From assembly GCA_000831005.1 (NCBI GenBank), contig CP007152.1, positions 744,001-808,000 on the forward strand: DNA of 64,000 nucleotides, given 5' to 3'. This document shows, piece by piece, positions 39,860 to 50,883 of this stretch. The position numbers and the translations under genes were made by a program. Within the stretch, counting starts at the first letter, position 1, and every line of letters starts with the position of its first letter. The notes below the pieces were generated by a model. That model had not been told where the DNA came from, ran no database searches, and worked only from the letters and a program-made list of their open reading frames with translations. Source of the stretch: Marinobacter salarius. Lineage in GTDB: Bacteria > Pseudomonadota > Gammaproteobacteria > Pseudomonadales > Oleiphilaceae.

Positions 39860-41709
39860 TTATCCGTTGCCCTGATCGTCAATGAAGCCGCGCAGGTGAT
39901 CGGAGCGGGAAGGATGGCGCAGTTTGCGCAGGGCCTTGGCTTCGATCTGGCGGATTCGCTCGCGGGTTACGTCAAACTGCTTGCCCACTTCTTCCAGGGT
40001 GTGGTCGGTGTTCATTTCGATACCGAAGCGCATGCGCAGCACCTTGGACTCGCGCGCGGTCAGGCCGGAGAGCACGGAGCGGGTAGCTTCGCGCAGGCCT
40101 TCAGCGGTAGCGGAGTCAACAGGTGACAGGGCCTGGATATCTTCAATGAAGTCGCCCAGGTGGCTGTCTTCGTCATCACCGATCGGGGTTTCCATGGAGA
40201 TCGGTTCCTTGGCGATCTTCAGTACCTTGCGGATCTTGTCCTCGGGCATTTCCATGCGCTCGCCCAACTCTTCCGGCGTGGGCTCGCGGCCCATCTCCTG
40301 CAGCATCTGACGGGAGATGCGGTTGAGTTTGTTGATGGTTTCGATCATGTGCACCGGAATACGGATGGTGCGGGCCTGGTCCGCGATGGAGCGGGTGATG
40401 GCCTGACGAATCCACCATGTGGCGTAGGTGGAGAACTTGTAGCCACGGCGATACTCGAATTTGTCGACCGCCTTCATCAGGCCGATGTTGCTTCCTGAAT
40501 CAGATCGAGGAACTGCAGGCCGCGGTTGGTGTACTTCTTGGCAATGGAGATAACCAGACGCAGGTTGGCTTCCACCATTTCCTTCTTGGCACGGCGGGCC
40601 TTGGCTTCGCCGATGGAAACGCGGCGGTTGATTTCCTTGATGTCGGAAACGTCCAGGTCCACTTCGGTCTGGATATTGGCAATGCGCTTCTGCAGGCGGA
40701 CAATTTCGTCGATGCGCTCAGCAATCAGCGGTGCATAGGGCTTCTTGCCCTTGGACATCTTCTCGGCCCAGTCCAGGCTGGTTTCGTTACCGGGGAACGA
40801 CTTGATGAAATCCTTACGCGGCATCTTGCACTCGCGTACGCAGATTTTCATGATCGCCCGCTCGTTCTCCCGCACCAGATCGTTGGTGGAGCGAACGACG
40901 TTCACCAGTTCGTCAAACGCCTTGTTGCCCAGCTTGAACGGGGCGAATACCTGGCCCAGTTCGTTCAGGGCTTCCTGGGTTTTCTTGTGGCCGCGGCCGT
41001 GTTTGGCCAGGCTTGCGTCGGCGGCATCGAGCTTTTCTTTCAGCAGCTCAAAACGCAGACGGGTTTCTTCCGGATCCGGACCGCTTTCGGTTTCTTCTTC
41101 GCTGTCGTCATCGTCATCATCGTCGTCGGATGAATCGTCCGAGGTGCTGGACGTGTCCGGGGTAGTGTCTTCCTCCATGAACGGCTCGGCGCCGTCGGGG
41201 TCGAGGAAGCCGGAGACGATGTCGCTGAGGCGGCCTTCGTTCTCGATGATGCGGTCGTAGGCCTGGATAACGGTACCGGTGATGCCGGGAAAGTGGGCCA
41301 CGGCGGCCATGACATCACGGATACCTTCCTCGATGCGCTTGGCAATGACAATTTCGCCTTCGCGGGTCAGCAGCTCCACGGTGCCCATTTCGCGCATGTA
41401 CATGCGGACCGGGTCCGTGGTGCGGCCAGCGTCGGATTCCACGGCTGCAAGTGCCGCAGCGGCTTCAGCGGCCGCAGCTTCGTCAGCGGTGGAGTCGCCG
41501 TCGGTCATCAGCAGCGTGTCCGCGTCCGGTGCCACTTCAGACACCTGGATGCCCATGTCGTTGATCATGCGAATGATGTCTTCGACCTGGTCCGGGTCAG
41601 CAATGTCTTCCGGGAGGTGGTCGTTTACCTCGGCGTAAGTCAGGTAACCTTGTTCCTTGCCTCGTGCAATGAGGTCTTTAAGACGTGATTTCTGCGAATT
41701 GCCTGACAT
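39860..41709 (-). CDS. rpoD: RpoD, sigma-70 primary sigma factor (one frameshift)
   Basis: About 616 residues repaired. Starts at ATG 41709 ([20 protein letters not shown]). Region 1.2 is [16 protein letters not shown]. The non-conserved region has an aspartate-rich run. Regions 2.1-2.4 read [29 protein letters not shown] and [20 protein letters not shown]; region 4.2 ends [17 protein letters not shown]. Near 40490 one G is missing from GAAGGC, splitting [16 protein letters not shown]. This would abolish the -10 recognition helices, and as the gene is essential it must be a sequence error. Last gene of rpsU-dnaG-rpoD. Confidence 0.96.
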
Positions 41710-41755
41710 AGACACCCTGTGAACTCGCTGGTAAAAGGAAAAAAGTGAAACAGCC

Positions 41756-41784
41756 ATTATAGCTGTCGCGCGGTTGCTCTGCCA
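41756..41784 (-). promoter_or_regulatory. Probable rpoD promoter between dnaG and rpoD
   Basis: On the minus strand a perfect TATAAT (41756-41761) is preceded by a 17-base spacer and a weak -35 TGGCAG (41779-41784). Transcription would begin about 40 bases before the rpoD ATG. Confidence 0.6.
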
Positions 41785-41889
41785 CCGGATGGTTAGATGG
41801 TGATCAATACTGCAAGTTTCAAGTGCAGTGCCGTTTCCGGCGGCAGTTATTGCGTTTTTTGGCCCGCCGGCTCTGTTTCCTGGCGCTGG

Positions 41890-43621
41890 TCAGTCGTCGC
41901 TCTGTCCGGTCAGTGCCTTCAGCTCCTGCCGCTCTTCAGCGCTAAGGTCTGCCAGGCTACGCTTTTCCGATAGCAGAGACGCCAACCGCTGCTTGCGCGC
42001 CACTTCCCGGTTCGGGTTAAGCATTTCCCTGGCGCCAGCAGGGTCTGTTCCCGTGCGGGGATGTGTTCAATGCCATCGAACAGGCTGTAAAACTGTTCTC
42101 TGGCGCGGTTATCCGTTGCCAGTTCGCGGACCAGGGAGCGCCGGTCTTTGATGGCGTGCTCCAGGATCCAGCCGGCGAACTGGCCTGCCTGCCGGTATTG
42201 GCGGCTGCTGCGGCAAAGTTCAGCAATTTCGCTGGCCATGTCCGGCGCTTCAAGCAGGGCCAGACAAAGCTGGGTATCCTTGCTGAGTTTTACGTCAATC
42301 CGTTGTTCCTGCACCCGGCGTTCGCCGTATCCGCCTTGCCGTTTGGCTGGCGGCGGTTCTGCCAGTCGCCCCGGTTGTTGCCGCACAGCCGCAGCATTTC
42401 ATGCCACATGGCATCCCTGAGGGTGCTCCTGGGCATTTTCTTCAGCAGCGGTTCTACCCGTGCCTTCAGCTCACCCCGGTCTTCCGGCAGCGTCAGGTCC
42501 AGCCCCTCGCTTTGCCGGTTGAACAGGTAGCGAGACAGGGGCGTGGCGCCGTTGATGCGTTCCTGGAACGCGTCGGGGCCCTCCTTGCGCACCAGTGTGT
42601 CCGGGTCTTCACCGTCCGGCATCATCAGGAACTGCAGATGAAGGCCGTCGGTCAGCAATTCCAGAGCATTCTCCAGGGCCTTGTCGGCCGCCCGGTAACC
42701 GGCCTGGTCGCCGTCAAAACAGAACACCAGATGCCGTACCTGCTTCAGCAGTGCCGACAGGCTGTCCTGGTTCGTGGCTGTGCCCAGCGTGGCCACGGCA
42801 AAGTGGATGCCGTTCTGCGCGAGCGCAATGACATCCATGTAGCCTTCCACCACCAGCAGCCTGTCGAGTTGGCGGATCGACTGTTTGGCTTCATAAAGGC
42901 CGTAGATTTCGCGGCTTTTATGGAACACATCAGACTCCGGAGAGTTGATGTACTTGGCCTTGTCATCACCCAGTGTGCGCCCGCCGAACGCAATGGTCCG
43001 ACCGCGACTGTTGCGGATCGGAAACATCACCCGGTTGCGGAACAGATCCCGTGGCCGGCCATACTTGTCGGAGACCGTGCCGGTTTCAACCAATGGCCCC
43101 TGCAGGTCCTTGCTGGCGCTGTCGAACAGGGCGGTGCCGGTGCCAGGGGCGTAGCCCAGCTGGTACTGTTCAATAATGCTGTCGTCCAGGCCCCTCTGTT
43201 TGAGGTAGTCCCGGGCGAATTCACCTTGTTGGCCCTTCAGGGCGGACTGATAGAAGCGGCTGGCGTAATCCAGGGCGTCCGTCAGTGTTCGCGCCTGCTG
43301 CATTTCCTGGCGCGCGCTCTGGTCGTAGGGCACTTCCATGCCGGCTCGGCGGGCCAGTTCCTCTACCGCGTCGGTAAAGCCCAGGCCATCGAACTCGCGG
43401 ACAAAGCTGATGGCATCGCCGTGGGCGCCACAGCCAAAACAGTGGTAAAAGCCCTTGTCCGGCCGAACGTTGAAAGACGGCGTTTTCTCATCATGGAAGG
43501 GGCAGCGGGCCTTGTAGTTGCCGCCGGCCTTTTTCAGGGTGATACGTGATCCGATCAGCTCCGCCAGGTCTATCCGGTCGAGCAGGTCTTCAACAAAGCG
43601 TTGCGGGATCAGTCCACTCAT
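41890..43621 (-). CDS. dnaG: DnaG, DNA primase (two frameshifts)
   Basis: Makes RNA primers for replication; 577 residues repaired. The N-terminal CHC2 zinc motif is CPFHDEKTPSF with YHCFGCGAHGD. TOPRIM domain motifs are LLVVEGYMDVIAL and FCFDGDQAGYRAA. The C-terminal helicase-binding part ends LSAEERQELKALTGQSDD. Breaks: near 42380 one base lost (LRLCGQQPGRLAEPPP); near 42028 one base lost (REMLNPNREVARKQRL). Start at ATG 43621. Essential, so the breaks are likely errors. Between rpsU and rpoD as in the classical macromolecular synthesis operon, but without yqeY. Confidence 0.95.
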
Positions 43622-43666
43622 GATGTCTCCGGTCGCGCGGAAAGTGCCGGGCCTGGAAGTACAGCC

Positions 43667-43702
43667 AAAAATGCCGCCGAAGCCAGGCCTCGGCGGCATT
43701 TT
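43667..43702. terminator. Rpsu-dnaG intergenic terminator
   Basis: Arms at 43669-43680 and 43690-43701 give a 12-bp stem flanked by A and T tracts on both sides. It lies between rpsU and dnaG, where E. coli has an attenuating terminator that keeps primase low relative to S21. Confidence 0.88.
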
Positions 43703-43773
43703 GGTATCGCTCTGTGCAACCTGCGGCTATACAGGCGATTATAGGCTTGCAGTCAAGCGGCGTCCGGTAAAGC

Positions 43774-43989
43774 TTAGTACAGACGCTCGAACTTGCGCTG
43801 TTCCCGCTGAAGCTTCTTGAGATGACGCTTGACGGCTGCGGCTGCCTTGCGCTTGCGCACGGCTGTCGGCTTCTCGTAGTGCTCACGGCGACGTACTTCC
43901 GACAGAACGCCTGCTTTCTCGCAGGAGCGCTTGAAGCGACGAAGGGCTACGTCAAACGGTTCATTCTCTTTCACTTTAACAGCTGGCAT
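43774..43989 (-). CDS. rpsU: RpsU, 30S ribosomal protein S21
   Basis: 71 residues, strongly basic: [40 protein letters not shown] and a Lys/Arg-rich tail ending KFERLY. First gene of the rpsU-dnaG-rpoD cluster, under the promoter at 44110-44139. Intact. Confidence 0.97.
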   Translation of the reverse strand: MPAVKVKENEPFDVALRRFKRSCEKAGVLSEVRRREHYEKPTAVRKRKAAAAVKRHLKKLQREQRKFERLY

Positions 43990-44109
43990 TCGAAAATCAC
44001 CTACCTGATTGATTCGGTTTCTGTTTTGTCTGATCGACCGGTCTGTCAGATCGACTCGATACCTGGTCAGATTGGCTAAAACTCGACCAGTGCGTATTTA
44101 AGGCCGGCA

Positions 44110-44139
44110 ATGATAGCGCCTGCCCATGGCCGAGGTCAA
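44110..44139 (-). promoter_or_regulatory. Sigma-70 promoter of rpsU
   Basis: On the minus strand TTGACC (44134-44139), an 18-base spacer and TATCAT (44110-44115). About 110 bases upstream of the rpsU ATG. Confidence 0.65.
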
Positions 44140-44228
44140 TGTTTGTTCGATGAAACTGACGGAGGGTTTCGGGTTTCTGCTAAAATGCTCCGCTGATGTT
44201 CACCAGCCCGGAGTTGTGGCCCTTATTT

Positions 44229-45282
44229 ATGCTGATTCTCGGTATTGAAACCTCCTGTGATGAAACCGGCGTTGCCTCTACGACAGCAAGCGTGGGCTGC
44301 TGGCGCATGCATTGTTCAGCCAGATTGATATGCATGCAGACTACGGCGGTGTGGTGCCGGAGCTGGCCTCTCGCGACCATGTTCGCAAACTGCTGCCGCT
44401 GTGTGATCAGGTGCTTGCCGATGCCGGTCGGGTTCGCGCTGATATCGACGGCATTGCCTACACCGCCGGTCCCGGTCTGGTGGGAGCGCTGATGGTAGGT
44501 GGTTCTGTGGCCCATGCCCTGGGATTTGCTCTGGGTGTGCCGGTGCTGGGTGTCCATCACATGGAGGGTCATCTGTTGGCACCAATGCTGGAAGACAATC
44601 CCCCGGCGTTTCCTTTTGTTGCCCTGCTGGTTTCCGGCGGTCATACCCAGTTAGTGCTGGTTAAGGGCATTGGCGAGTATGAAATGCTGGGTGAGTCTGT
44701 GGACGATGCCGCCGGCGAGGCTTTCGACAAAACCGCCAAGATGCTGGGGCTGGATTATCCCGGTGGGCCAAGGGTGGCCGCGCTGGCTGAAAAGGGCACG
44801 TCGGGCCGGTATCGGTTCCCGCGCCCGATGACCGACCGGCCGGGGCTGGATTTCAGTTTCAGTGGCTTGAAGACGTTTACCCTCAATACGGTAACTGCGG
44901 CAGAACGTGTTGGGGGGCTGGATGACCAGACCCGCGCCGATATTGCCCTGGCCTTCGAGGCAGCGGTGGTGGATACATTGACCATCAAATGCCGTCGTGC
45001 CCTGGAGCAGACCGGTTGCAAGCGTTTGGTGATTGCCGGCGGCGTTAGCGCCAATAAGCGGTTGCGTGCCGGGCTTGAGAAAATGACTGAGAAGCTTCGT
45101 GCCGCTGTGTTCTACGCCCGCCCCGAGTTTTGTACGGATAATGGTGCCATGATTGCTTACGCGGGTTGCCAGCGCATGAACGCAGGCCAGCAGGATGGTG
45201 ATCGGATTGTGGCGGTGCCGCGCTGGCCGATGAATACACTGCCACCGGTTGGCGAACCACGGACGAATGGCTGGTGGACTAG
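44229..45282 (+). CDS. tsaD: TsaD, tRNA N6-threonylcarbamoyladenosine transferase (two frameshifts)
   Basis: Transfers threonylcarbamoyl to A37 of ANN-decoding tRNAs with TsaB/TsaE. Starts [16 protein letters not shown]; metal-binding HHMEGH is intact, then [11 protein letters not shown] and [13 protein letters not shown]. Breaks: near 44277 one base lost after GVA (next frame [15 protein letters not shown]). Near 45242 I infer another loss after RWPMNTL; without it the protein runs 38 codons past the normal end into convergent plsY, and with it the gene stops at 45282, overlapping plsY by four bases. Repaired length 351 residues. Essential gene. Confidence 0.93.
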
Positions 45283-45872
45283 AAGCCGGGTTCCCGGCCC
45301 TGGGCCATGCGGATCAGGTTGTTGCGGTGACGCACCACAATCAGGATGGCCAGCAGGCCGAACAGTGGCAGGGTGTCGGGTTCGATCAGGGCGCTGATGA
45401 TGGGGCCGCTGACAATGGCTACAATCGAGGCGAGCGCCGAAATTTTCCAGCGCCACATCACCAGGGCCCAGATGGCGGCGAGTAGAAGCGTGGTCGCTGG
45501 AGCCAGCGCAAGCCCGGCGCCCAGTGCCGTCGCCACGCCTTTTCCACCCTTGAATCGATAGAACAGTGGAATCATGTGCCCGGTCACCGCGCACAGCGCC
45601 ACCATGGCCTGGGAAAGGATGGTCAGGTCTGCCTGGTGGGCAAACCACACCGGAAGCCAGCCCTTGGCGGCATCCAGGAATAACGTCAGTGCCGCTGGCG
45701 GCCATCCGCCGGTACGGTAGACGTTGGTGGCGCCGGGGTTCCCAGAGCCCTGGGCGCGTGGGTCTGGAAGATGCCAGGCGCGACAGACCGGCAGTGCAAA
45801 CAGCATCGAGCCCGCCAGGTAGGCCAGGGCGCACAGTAGAACGGTCAGTACCGGGTCACTCAGATAGCTCAT
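45279..45872 (-). CDS. plsY: PlsY, glycerol-3-phosphate acyltransferase
   Basis: Integral membrane enzyme that moves the acyl group from acyl-phosphate to glycerol-3-phosphate, the first step of phospholipid synthesis. 197 residues, about five membrane helices. The three catalytic loops are visible: [30 protein letters not shown] and [13 protein letters not shown]. Convergent with tsaD, as in Pseudomonas. Intact. Confidence 0.95.
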   Translation of the reverse strand: MSYLSDPVLTVLLCALAYLAGSMLFALPVCRAWHLPDPRAQGSGNPGATNVYRTGGWPPAALTLFLDAAKGWLPVWFAHQADLTILSQAMVALCAVTGHMIPLFYRFKGGKGVATALGAGLALAPATTLLLAAIWALVMWRWKISALASIVAIVSGPIISALIEPDTLPLFGLLAILIVVRHRNNLIRMAQGREPGF

Positions 45873-46031
45873 CGGTGGCGATCATTGGCAAAGTGAAAAA
45901 GACGCAAAGACGCGTACTGGTCATTTGTGAGAAAATGCCGTCCCCGCGACGAAGCAGGTCAGATTTTACACAGTATCCGCTGCCTGCGCGTTATTCAATC
46001 AGCAAAGAGTGTAAGCCCGGGAGAGCCTCCG

Positions 46032-46387
46032 TTGACAGATAGTGTACTGATCGAAGGTCTGGCCGTTGAGGCAATCATCGGCGTGTACGACTGGGAGCGG
46101 GAAGTCAGTCAGCGGCTGTTGGTGGACCTGGAGATGGCCTGGGATAACAGGGCACCGGCGGCGTCGGATGATGTCAGTGATGCTCTGAACTACGCTTTGG
46201 TCAGTGAGCGGGTCTCAGACTACCTTGTCGAGCTCGCCCCCAATTGCTGGAAACCGCTGCGGAAGGCATTGCCGGTTTGCTACAGAGTGCATTCAACGTG
46301 CGCTGGGTCAAGTTGACCCTTCGTAAGCCAGGCGCCGTTCCGGCTGCAGCAGCCGTGGGTGTAAGGATTGAACGGGGGAGTCGCTGA
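46032..46387 (+). CDS. folB: FolB, dihydroneopterin aldolase (one frameshift)
   Basis: 118 residues repaired. Starts at TTG 46032 (LTDSVLIEGLAVEAIIGVYD), with GGGAGAG upstream; no ATG is available at this point. YDWEREVSQRLLVDLEM and LNYALVSERVSDYL are family motifs. Near 46240 a run of six Cs has lost one, so ELAPQLLETAAEGIAGLL is broken; repair gives WVKLTLRKPGAVPAA and a stop overlapping the next ATG (TGATG). Works in tetrahydrofolate synthesis. Confidence 0.9.
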
Positions 46388-46905
46388 TGGCGCGGGTGTA
46401 TATCAGTATCGGTAGCAACATTGACCGCGAGCGCTATATCACTGCGGCGCTGGATGCACTGGCTGGCTGGTTTGACGAACCGCTTATCTCATCTGTCTAC
46501 GAGAGCGAGTCGGTCGGTTTTGATGGCTCGCCCTTCTACAATCTGGTGGTGGGCGTCGATACCGACCTGAGCGTGGCCGATCTGTCGGCCCGCTTCAAGC
46601 AACTTGAGGCGGACAATGGTCGACGGCGGGGTGTGCCAAAGTTCAGCCCCCGAACACTGGATCTGGATATTCTCACCTACGATCACGAGGTGGGCCGGGT
46701 CGATGGTGTCGAGCTGCCCCGGGGCGAGATCCTGAAAAACGCCTTCGTGCTGTTGCCACTGGCGGAAATTGCGCCGACCGCCGTTCATCCGGTCTGCGGC
46801 GAGCGTTACCAGGCACTGTGGCAGGCCTATGACCGTGACCAGAAATTGTGGCCGGTGGACTTTACCTGGCGGGGCCGGCGCATCTCGCAGGCCGCTGCCC
46901 GATAA
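46387..46905 (+). CDS. folK: FolK-like 2-amino-4-hydroxy-6-hydroxymethyldihydropteridine pyrophosphokinase
   Basis: 172 residues. HPPK motifs YISIGSNIDRERYI, ESESVGFDGSPFYNLVVGV, and PRTLDLDILTYD with metal-binding aspartates. It overlaps folB by one base and is surely co-translated. A second HPPK lies at 50365. This one is a shade divergent (RRRGVPKFSPRTLDLD where classical enzymes have RxxxxWGPRTLDLD), like the extra copy beside folB in Pseudomonas. It could be a real HPPK or a specialised paralogue. Confidence 0.85.
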   Translation: MARVYISIGSNIDRERYITAALDALAGWFDEPLISSVYESESVGFDGSPFYNLVVGVDTDLSVADLSARFKQLEADNGRRRGVPKFSPRTLDLDILTYDHEVGRVDGVELPRGEILKNAFVLLPLAEIAPTAVHPVCGERYQALWQAYDRDQKLWPVDFTWRGRRISQAAAR

Positions 46906-46912
46906 AGGGACT

Positions 46913-48576
46913 TTACGCCCCGTGATGTGAGCGGTATATCTGGATCAGGCTGGCCGTTGAGCTGTCGATGGCCTCGTCGCCTTCGGCAGTATCGCCGGTC
47001 AGGCGGTCCAGTATGCCCTTGCCCATCTGTTTCCCCAGTTCCACGCCCCACTGATCGAACGAATCCACATCCCAGATAATGCCCTGCACAAAGGTACGGT
47101 GTTCATAGAGAGCGATCAGCGCGCCGACGGTTTCCGGCGTCGATTTCTCCATCAGCAGGGTATTGCTGGGTTTGTTGCCGGGAATCACCTTGTGAGGCGC
47201 CAGTTTGTCGATCTCTCCAGAGCTCATGCCTTCGGCTTTCAGTTCCGCTTTGGCTTCGTCCAGGGTCTTGCCGGACATCAGAGCTCGTGACTGGCTCAGG
47301 CAGTTGGCAAACAGCGTAACGTGGTGACTGGCGACCGGGTTGTGGGTCTCCAGAGGAATAATGAAGTCCGCCGGAATCAGGCGCGTGCTTGATGCAGTAG
47401 TTGGTGGAAGGCGTGTTGGCCGTTGGCACCCACGCCGCCCCAGATCACCGGGCCGCTTTGGTAAGTTAGCGGCTCACCGCCCTGGGTCACGCTCTTGCCG
47501 TTACTTTCCATGTCCAGTTGTTGCAGGTGCGCGGGCAGGCTGCGGAGGTAATGGTCGTAGGGCAGGATGGTGTAGGTTTCCGCGCCCCAGAAGTTGTTGT
47601 ACCAGACCCCCAGCATGGCCATGACCACAGGCAGGTTCTGCTCCAGTGGCGCGGTATGGAAATGTTGGTCCATGGCGTTGGCGCCGGAGAGCAGGGCACG
47701 GAAATTCTCCATGCCGATGGTCAGTGCCACGGGCAGACCGATGGCGGACCACAGCGAGTAGCGTCCGCCCACCCAGTCCCACATGGGGAAGATGTTGTCT
47801 TCGGAGATGCCGAATTTAACGGCTTCCGGGGTATTGGCGGTAACCGCCACGAAGTGCTTCGCGATCTGATCCTCGCTGCCGCCGTTGTCCAGGAACCAGT
47901 CCCGGGCCACCTTGCTGTTCTCCAGGGTTTCCTGGGTACGGAAGGATTTCGACTGGATCAGGAACAGGGTGGTTTCCGGGTTGACCCGGCGCAGTACCTC
48001 GGCTATCTGGGTGCCGTCGATGTTGGCGACGTAGTGGCCCTTCAACTGGCCATGCCAGTAAGGGCGTAGAGCTTCTGATACCAGTTTGGGGCCGAGGAAG
48101 GAGCCGCCAATGCCAATACTGACCACATCGGTAAAGGCCTTGCCGGTATGCCCCTGCCAGCGCTCGCTAAGCACGTCGTCTACGAACTGCGCCATGCGAT
48201 TCAGCGTGCCTTCCACTTCCGGAGTGATGTCCGTGCCGTCAACGTGGATGGAAGCGCCGCTGGTGTCCCGCAGGGCGATGTGCAGCGCCGGGCGCTTTTC
48301 AGTGACGTTGATGTGGTCGCCACGAAACATGGCTTCGATTTGCTCCGGTACACCGCATTTCCTGGCCAATGCCATCAGCTTCGCCAGGGTGTCATCGGTC
48401 ATGCGGTTGCGGGAGTAATCCAGCGACAGGCCGCCGCCGCGAATGAAAAAACGGCTGGCTCGGCCGGGGTCGTCGCTGAAAAGCTCCCTCATGTGGGTGC
48501 TTTCCAGTTCCGCCTGATGTGTCTTCAGTGCCTGCCACTCGGGCCGGCTGGTGAGTGGTACAGAGCCCTGGGACAT
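46913..48576 (-). CDS. pgi: Pgi, glucose-6-phosphate isomerase (one frameshift)
   Basis: 554 residues repaired. Interconverts glucose-6-phosphate and fructose-6-phosphate. Motifs: [14 protein letters not shown], the sugar-phosphate loop [22 protein letters not shown], and the C-terminal [14 protein letters not shown] signature. Near 47389 one G is missing, splitting [16 protein letters not shown]. Convergent with folK and downstream of panC on the same strand. Confidence 0.95.
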
Positions 48577-48607
48577 TGTGGAATCCTTTCTGTCAGTGAA
48601 TGTCGGA

Positions 48608-49455
48608 TCAGCGGGTGATCGACAGGTTGTCGATCAGTCGTGTGGTACCCAGAAACGCTGCCACCAGTAGAGTCAGTTCGGTATCGTCGGCGCTGGCCGG
48701 TTTCAGGGTCAGGCTGTTGGCGATGTTGAAGTAATCCGGGCGTAACCCCGCTTTACTGAGGGCATCGTTGGCCTCTTGGGACAGCACTGTGAAATCGGTC
48801 CGGCCTTCGTGAATCTGTTCTGCGGTGTTCTTCAGTGTCTGGTAGAGAGTCGGTGCAATGGCGCGTTCGTCCTCGGTAAGGAACCCGTTGCGGGAGCTTT
48901 TCGCCAGACCGTCCTCTTCGCGAACGGTCGGGCCGCCGATGACTTCCACCGGTATCATCAGATCCTGGGTAAGTTTGCGAATGACTGCCAATTGTTGGTA
49001 ATCCTTCTCGCCAAACACCGCGATATCCGGCTGAACCATATTGAACAGCATGGTGACGACCGTGCTACGCCCTCAAAGTGTCCGGGCCGGCTGGCGCCGC
49101 AATGGCCCTCACTGACTTCCGGAACAATAATACGGGTGTGCCTGGCCAGTCCCTCGGGATAGATTTCTTCATTGGAGGGGGCGAACACCAGGGTGCTGCC
49201 TGCAGCCTCAAGCCGCTCCTGATCTTCAATCAGTGTGCGGGGATAGGTGTCCAGGTCTTCCGTAGCGCCGAACTGCATCGGGTTCACGAAGATACTGGTC
49301 ACGACGATGTCGGCTGCTTCACGGGCCTTTCTGACCAATGAAATATGCCCGTCATGCAGGTTGCCCATGGTGGGAACCAGCCCAATACGTTTCCCTTGCT
49401 GGCGATAGCTGCGCAGCATGGCACGGAGTTCTTTAAGCGTATGTACGGTTCTCAT
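48608..49455 (-). CDS. panC: PanC, pantothenate synthetase (one frameshift)
   Basis: Joins pantoate and beta-alanine with ATP. 282 residues repaired. Motifs: [20 protein letters not shown], the HIGH-like signature, [37 protein letters not shown] and [12 protein letters not shown]. Near 49070 one base is missing between GHFEGVA and TVVTMLF. Start at ATG 49455 overlaps the panB stop by ATGA. Confidence 0.95.
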
Positions 49456-50246
49456 GCCTTGAACGTATGCTCCTCGGCGGGGAATGAGCGGTCGCGAACT
49501 GCGGCCACATAGGCTTCGATGGCACCTTTGATGGAGCCGGACTCCGCCAGGAAGTCCTTCACAAAGCGTGGTTTTCGGCCGGTGACCATGCCCAGCATAT
49601 CGTGGACCACCAGTACCTGACCGTCGGTGTCTGCGCCGGCACCAATGCCGATCACCGGCGCTTGTACGGCCTGGGTGATCCTGGCTGCCAGCGGCGCAGG
49701 TACGCATTCCAGCAGGATGGCATCGGCGCCCGCGGCCACTAGTTCACAGGCGTGTTCAATCATAAGCTCGGCGTGCTTTTCGTCCCGGCCCTGGACCTTG
49801 TAGCCGCCAAACTTGTTGACGAACTGCGGGGTCAGGCCCAGATGGGCGCATACCGGCACGCCGCGTTCGCTCAGGGCGTGAATGGTGTCCTTCATCCAGT
49901 CGGTGCCTTCCAGCTTGACCATGTGGGCACCGGCGCGCATCAGCTCGGCGGCGTTCTCCAGGGCGGCCTCGGTGGTACCGTAGGTCATGAACGGCATGTC
50001 GGCCATGATCAGCGAGCCCCGGTTGCCTTTGGCTACGGACGACACGTGGTACACCATCTGATCCATGGTCACGGGGAGTGTGCTGTCGTGCCCCTGAAGC
50101 ACCATGCCAAGAGAGTCGCCAATCAGGATAACATCAACGCCGGCCTCACTGACGATTTGAGCAAAGGTGGCATCGTAGGATGTCAGAACGGAGAAAGCTT
50201 CGCCCTTCTGCTTGTAATCGCGCAGAGTATTGATGGTAACAGCCAT
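49452..50246 (-). CDS. panB: PanB, ketopantoate hydroxymethyltransferase
   Basis: 264 residues. Transfers a hydroxymethyl group to 2-oxoisovalerate, the first committed step of pantothenate synthesis. TIM-barrel motifs: [61 protein letters not shown]. Overlaps panC. Upstream lies folK on the same strand. Intact. Confidence 0.96.
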   Translation of the reverse strand: MAVTINTLRDYKQKGEAFSVLTSYDATFAQIVSEAGVDVILIGDSLGMVLQGHDSTLPVTMDQMVYHVSSVAKGNRGSLIMADMPFMTYGTTEAALENAAELMRAGAHMVKLEGTDWMKDTIHALSERGVPVCAHLGLTPQFVNKFGGYKVQGRDEKHAELMIEHACELVAAGADAILLECVPAPLAARITQAVQAPVIGIGAGADTDGQVLVVHDMLGMVTGRKPRFVKDFLAESGSIKGAIEAYVAAVRDRSFPAEEHTFKA

Positions 50247-50364
50247 AGAATCCTTGCCTTGTGGGTGGATGGGCCAGACCGGGCCGGGTGTATGCCGGCA
50301 TCCAGGCCTTTAGGGTAATCCGGGGGTGTGTTTGTGGCAATAGCCGCACGCCAAGCCGTTGGTC

Positions 50365-50880
50365 TCAGCCGGGCGGGAAAGGTGCCCGTTCCACCGGATT
50401 GAGTTTTTGCAGGTTGTTGTCAGGGCATTGTTGTCGCAGTTGCGCGATGGTGCGGCCGTCTGGCAGTGCCAGTCCGGGCTCCAGGTCCAGTAACGGCTGC
50501 AAGACAAAGTCGCGGTTGGCGAGTTCGGCGTGGGGTACGGTCAGGCGTTCGCTGGCGATGGTTTCATTGCCATAGAGGAGCAGGTCCAGATCCAGGGTTC
50601 TCGGCCCCCAGTGCTGTATGCGTTCGCGGCCATGAGCCTGTTCAATGGCCTGTAGCTGGTCCAGCAGTTCCAGGGCGGAAAGTTCCGTGCGTAACCAGGC
50701 AGCGCCGTTTACGAAATCGGGCTGGTCCTGCGGGCCCACCGGCTTACTGCGATAAAAAGGGGACTGGGCCACCAGTTCAGTTTCCGACAGCGCAGCCAGC
50801 CGGGCCACGGCACCGGCCAGTTGCGCGGAAGGGTCAGCCTGATTGCTGCCGAGCCCGATAAAAACATCCGTGGCCGTCAT
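50365..50880 (-). CDS. folK: FolK, 2-amino-4-hydroxy-6-hydroxymethyldihydropteridine pyrophosphokinase
   Basis: 171 residues, canonical HPPK: FIGLGSNQADPSAQL, YRSKPVGPQDQPDFVNGAAW, and GRERIQHWGPRTLDLDLLLY, with catalytic aspartates in DLDLLL. Directly downstream of pcnB (three bases) and upstream of panB, the Pseudomonas order. This is the likely housekeeping enzyme; the copy at 46387 is its paralogue. Confidence 0.94.
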   Translation of the reverse strand: MTATDVFIGLGSNQADPSAQLAGAVARLAALSETELVAQSPFYRSKPVGPQDQPDFVNGAAWLRTELSALELLDQLQAIEQAHGRERIQHWGPRTLDLDLLLYGNETIASERLTVPHAELANRDFVLQPLLDLEPGLALPDGRTIAQLRQQCPDNNLQKLNPVERAPFPPG

Positions 50881-50883
50881 CGG

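Noticed and set aside
42401..43549. A 382-codon open frame antisense to dnaG
   Set aside because: Shadow frame of a high-G+C gene; its protein has no family resemblance and dnaG on the other strand is unmistakable.
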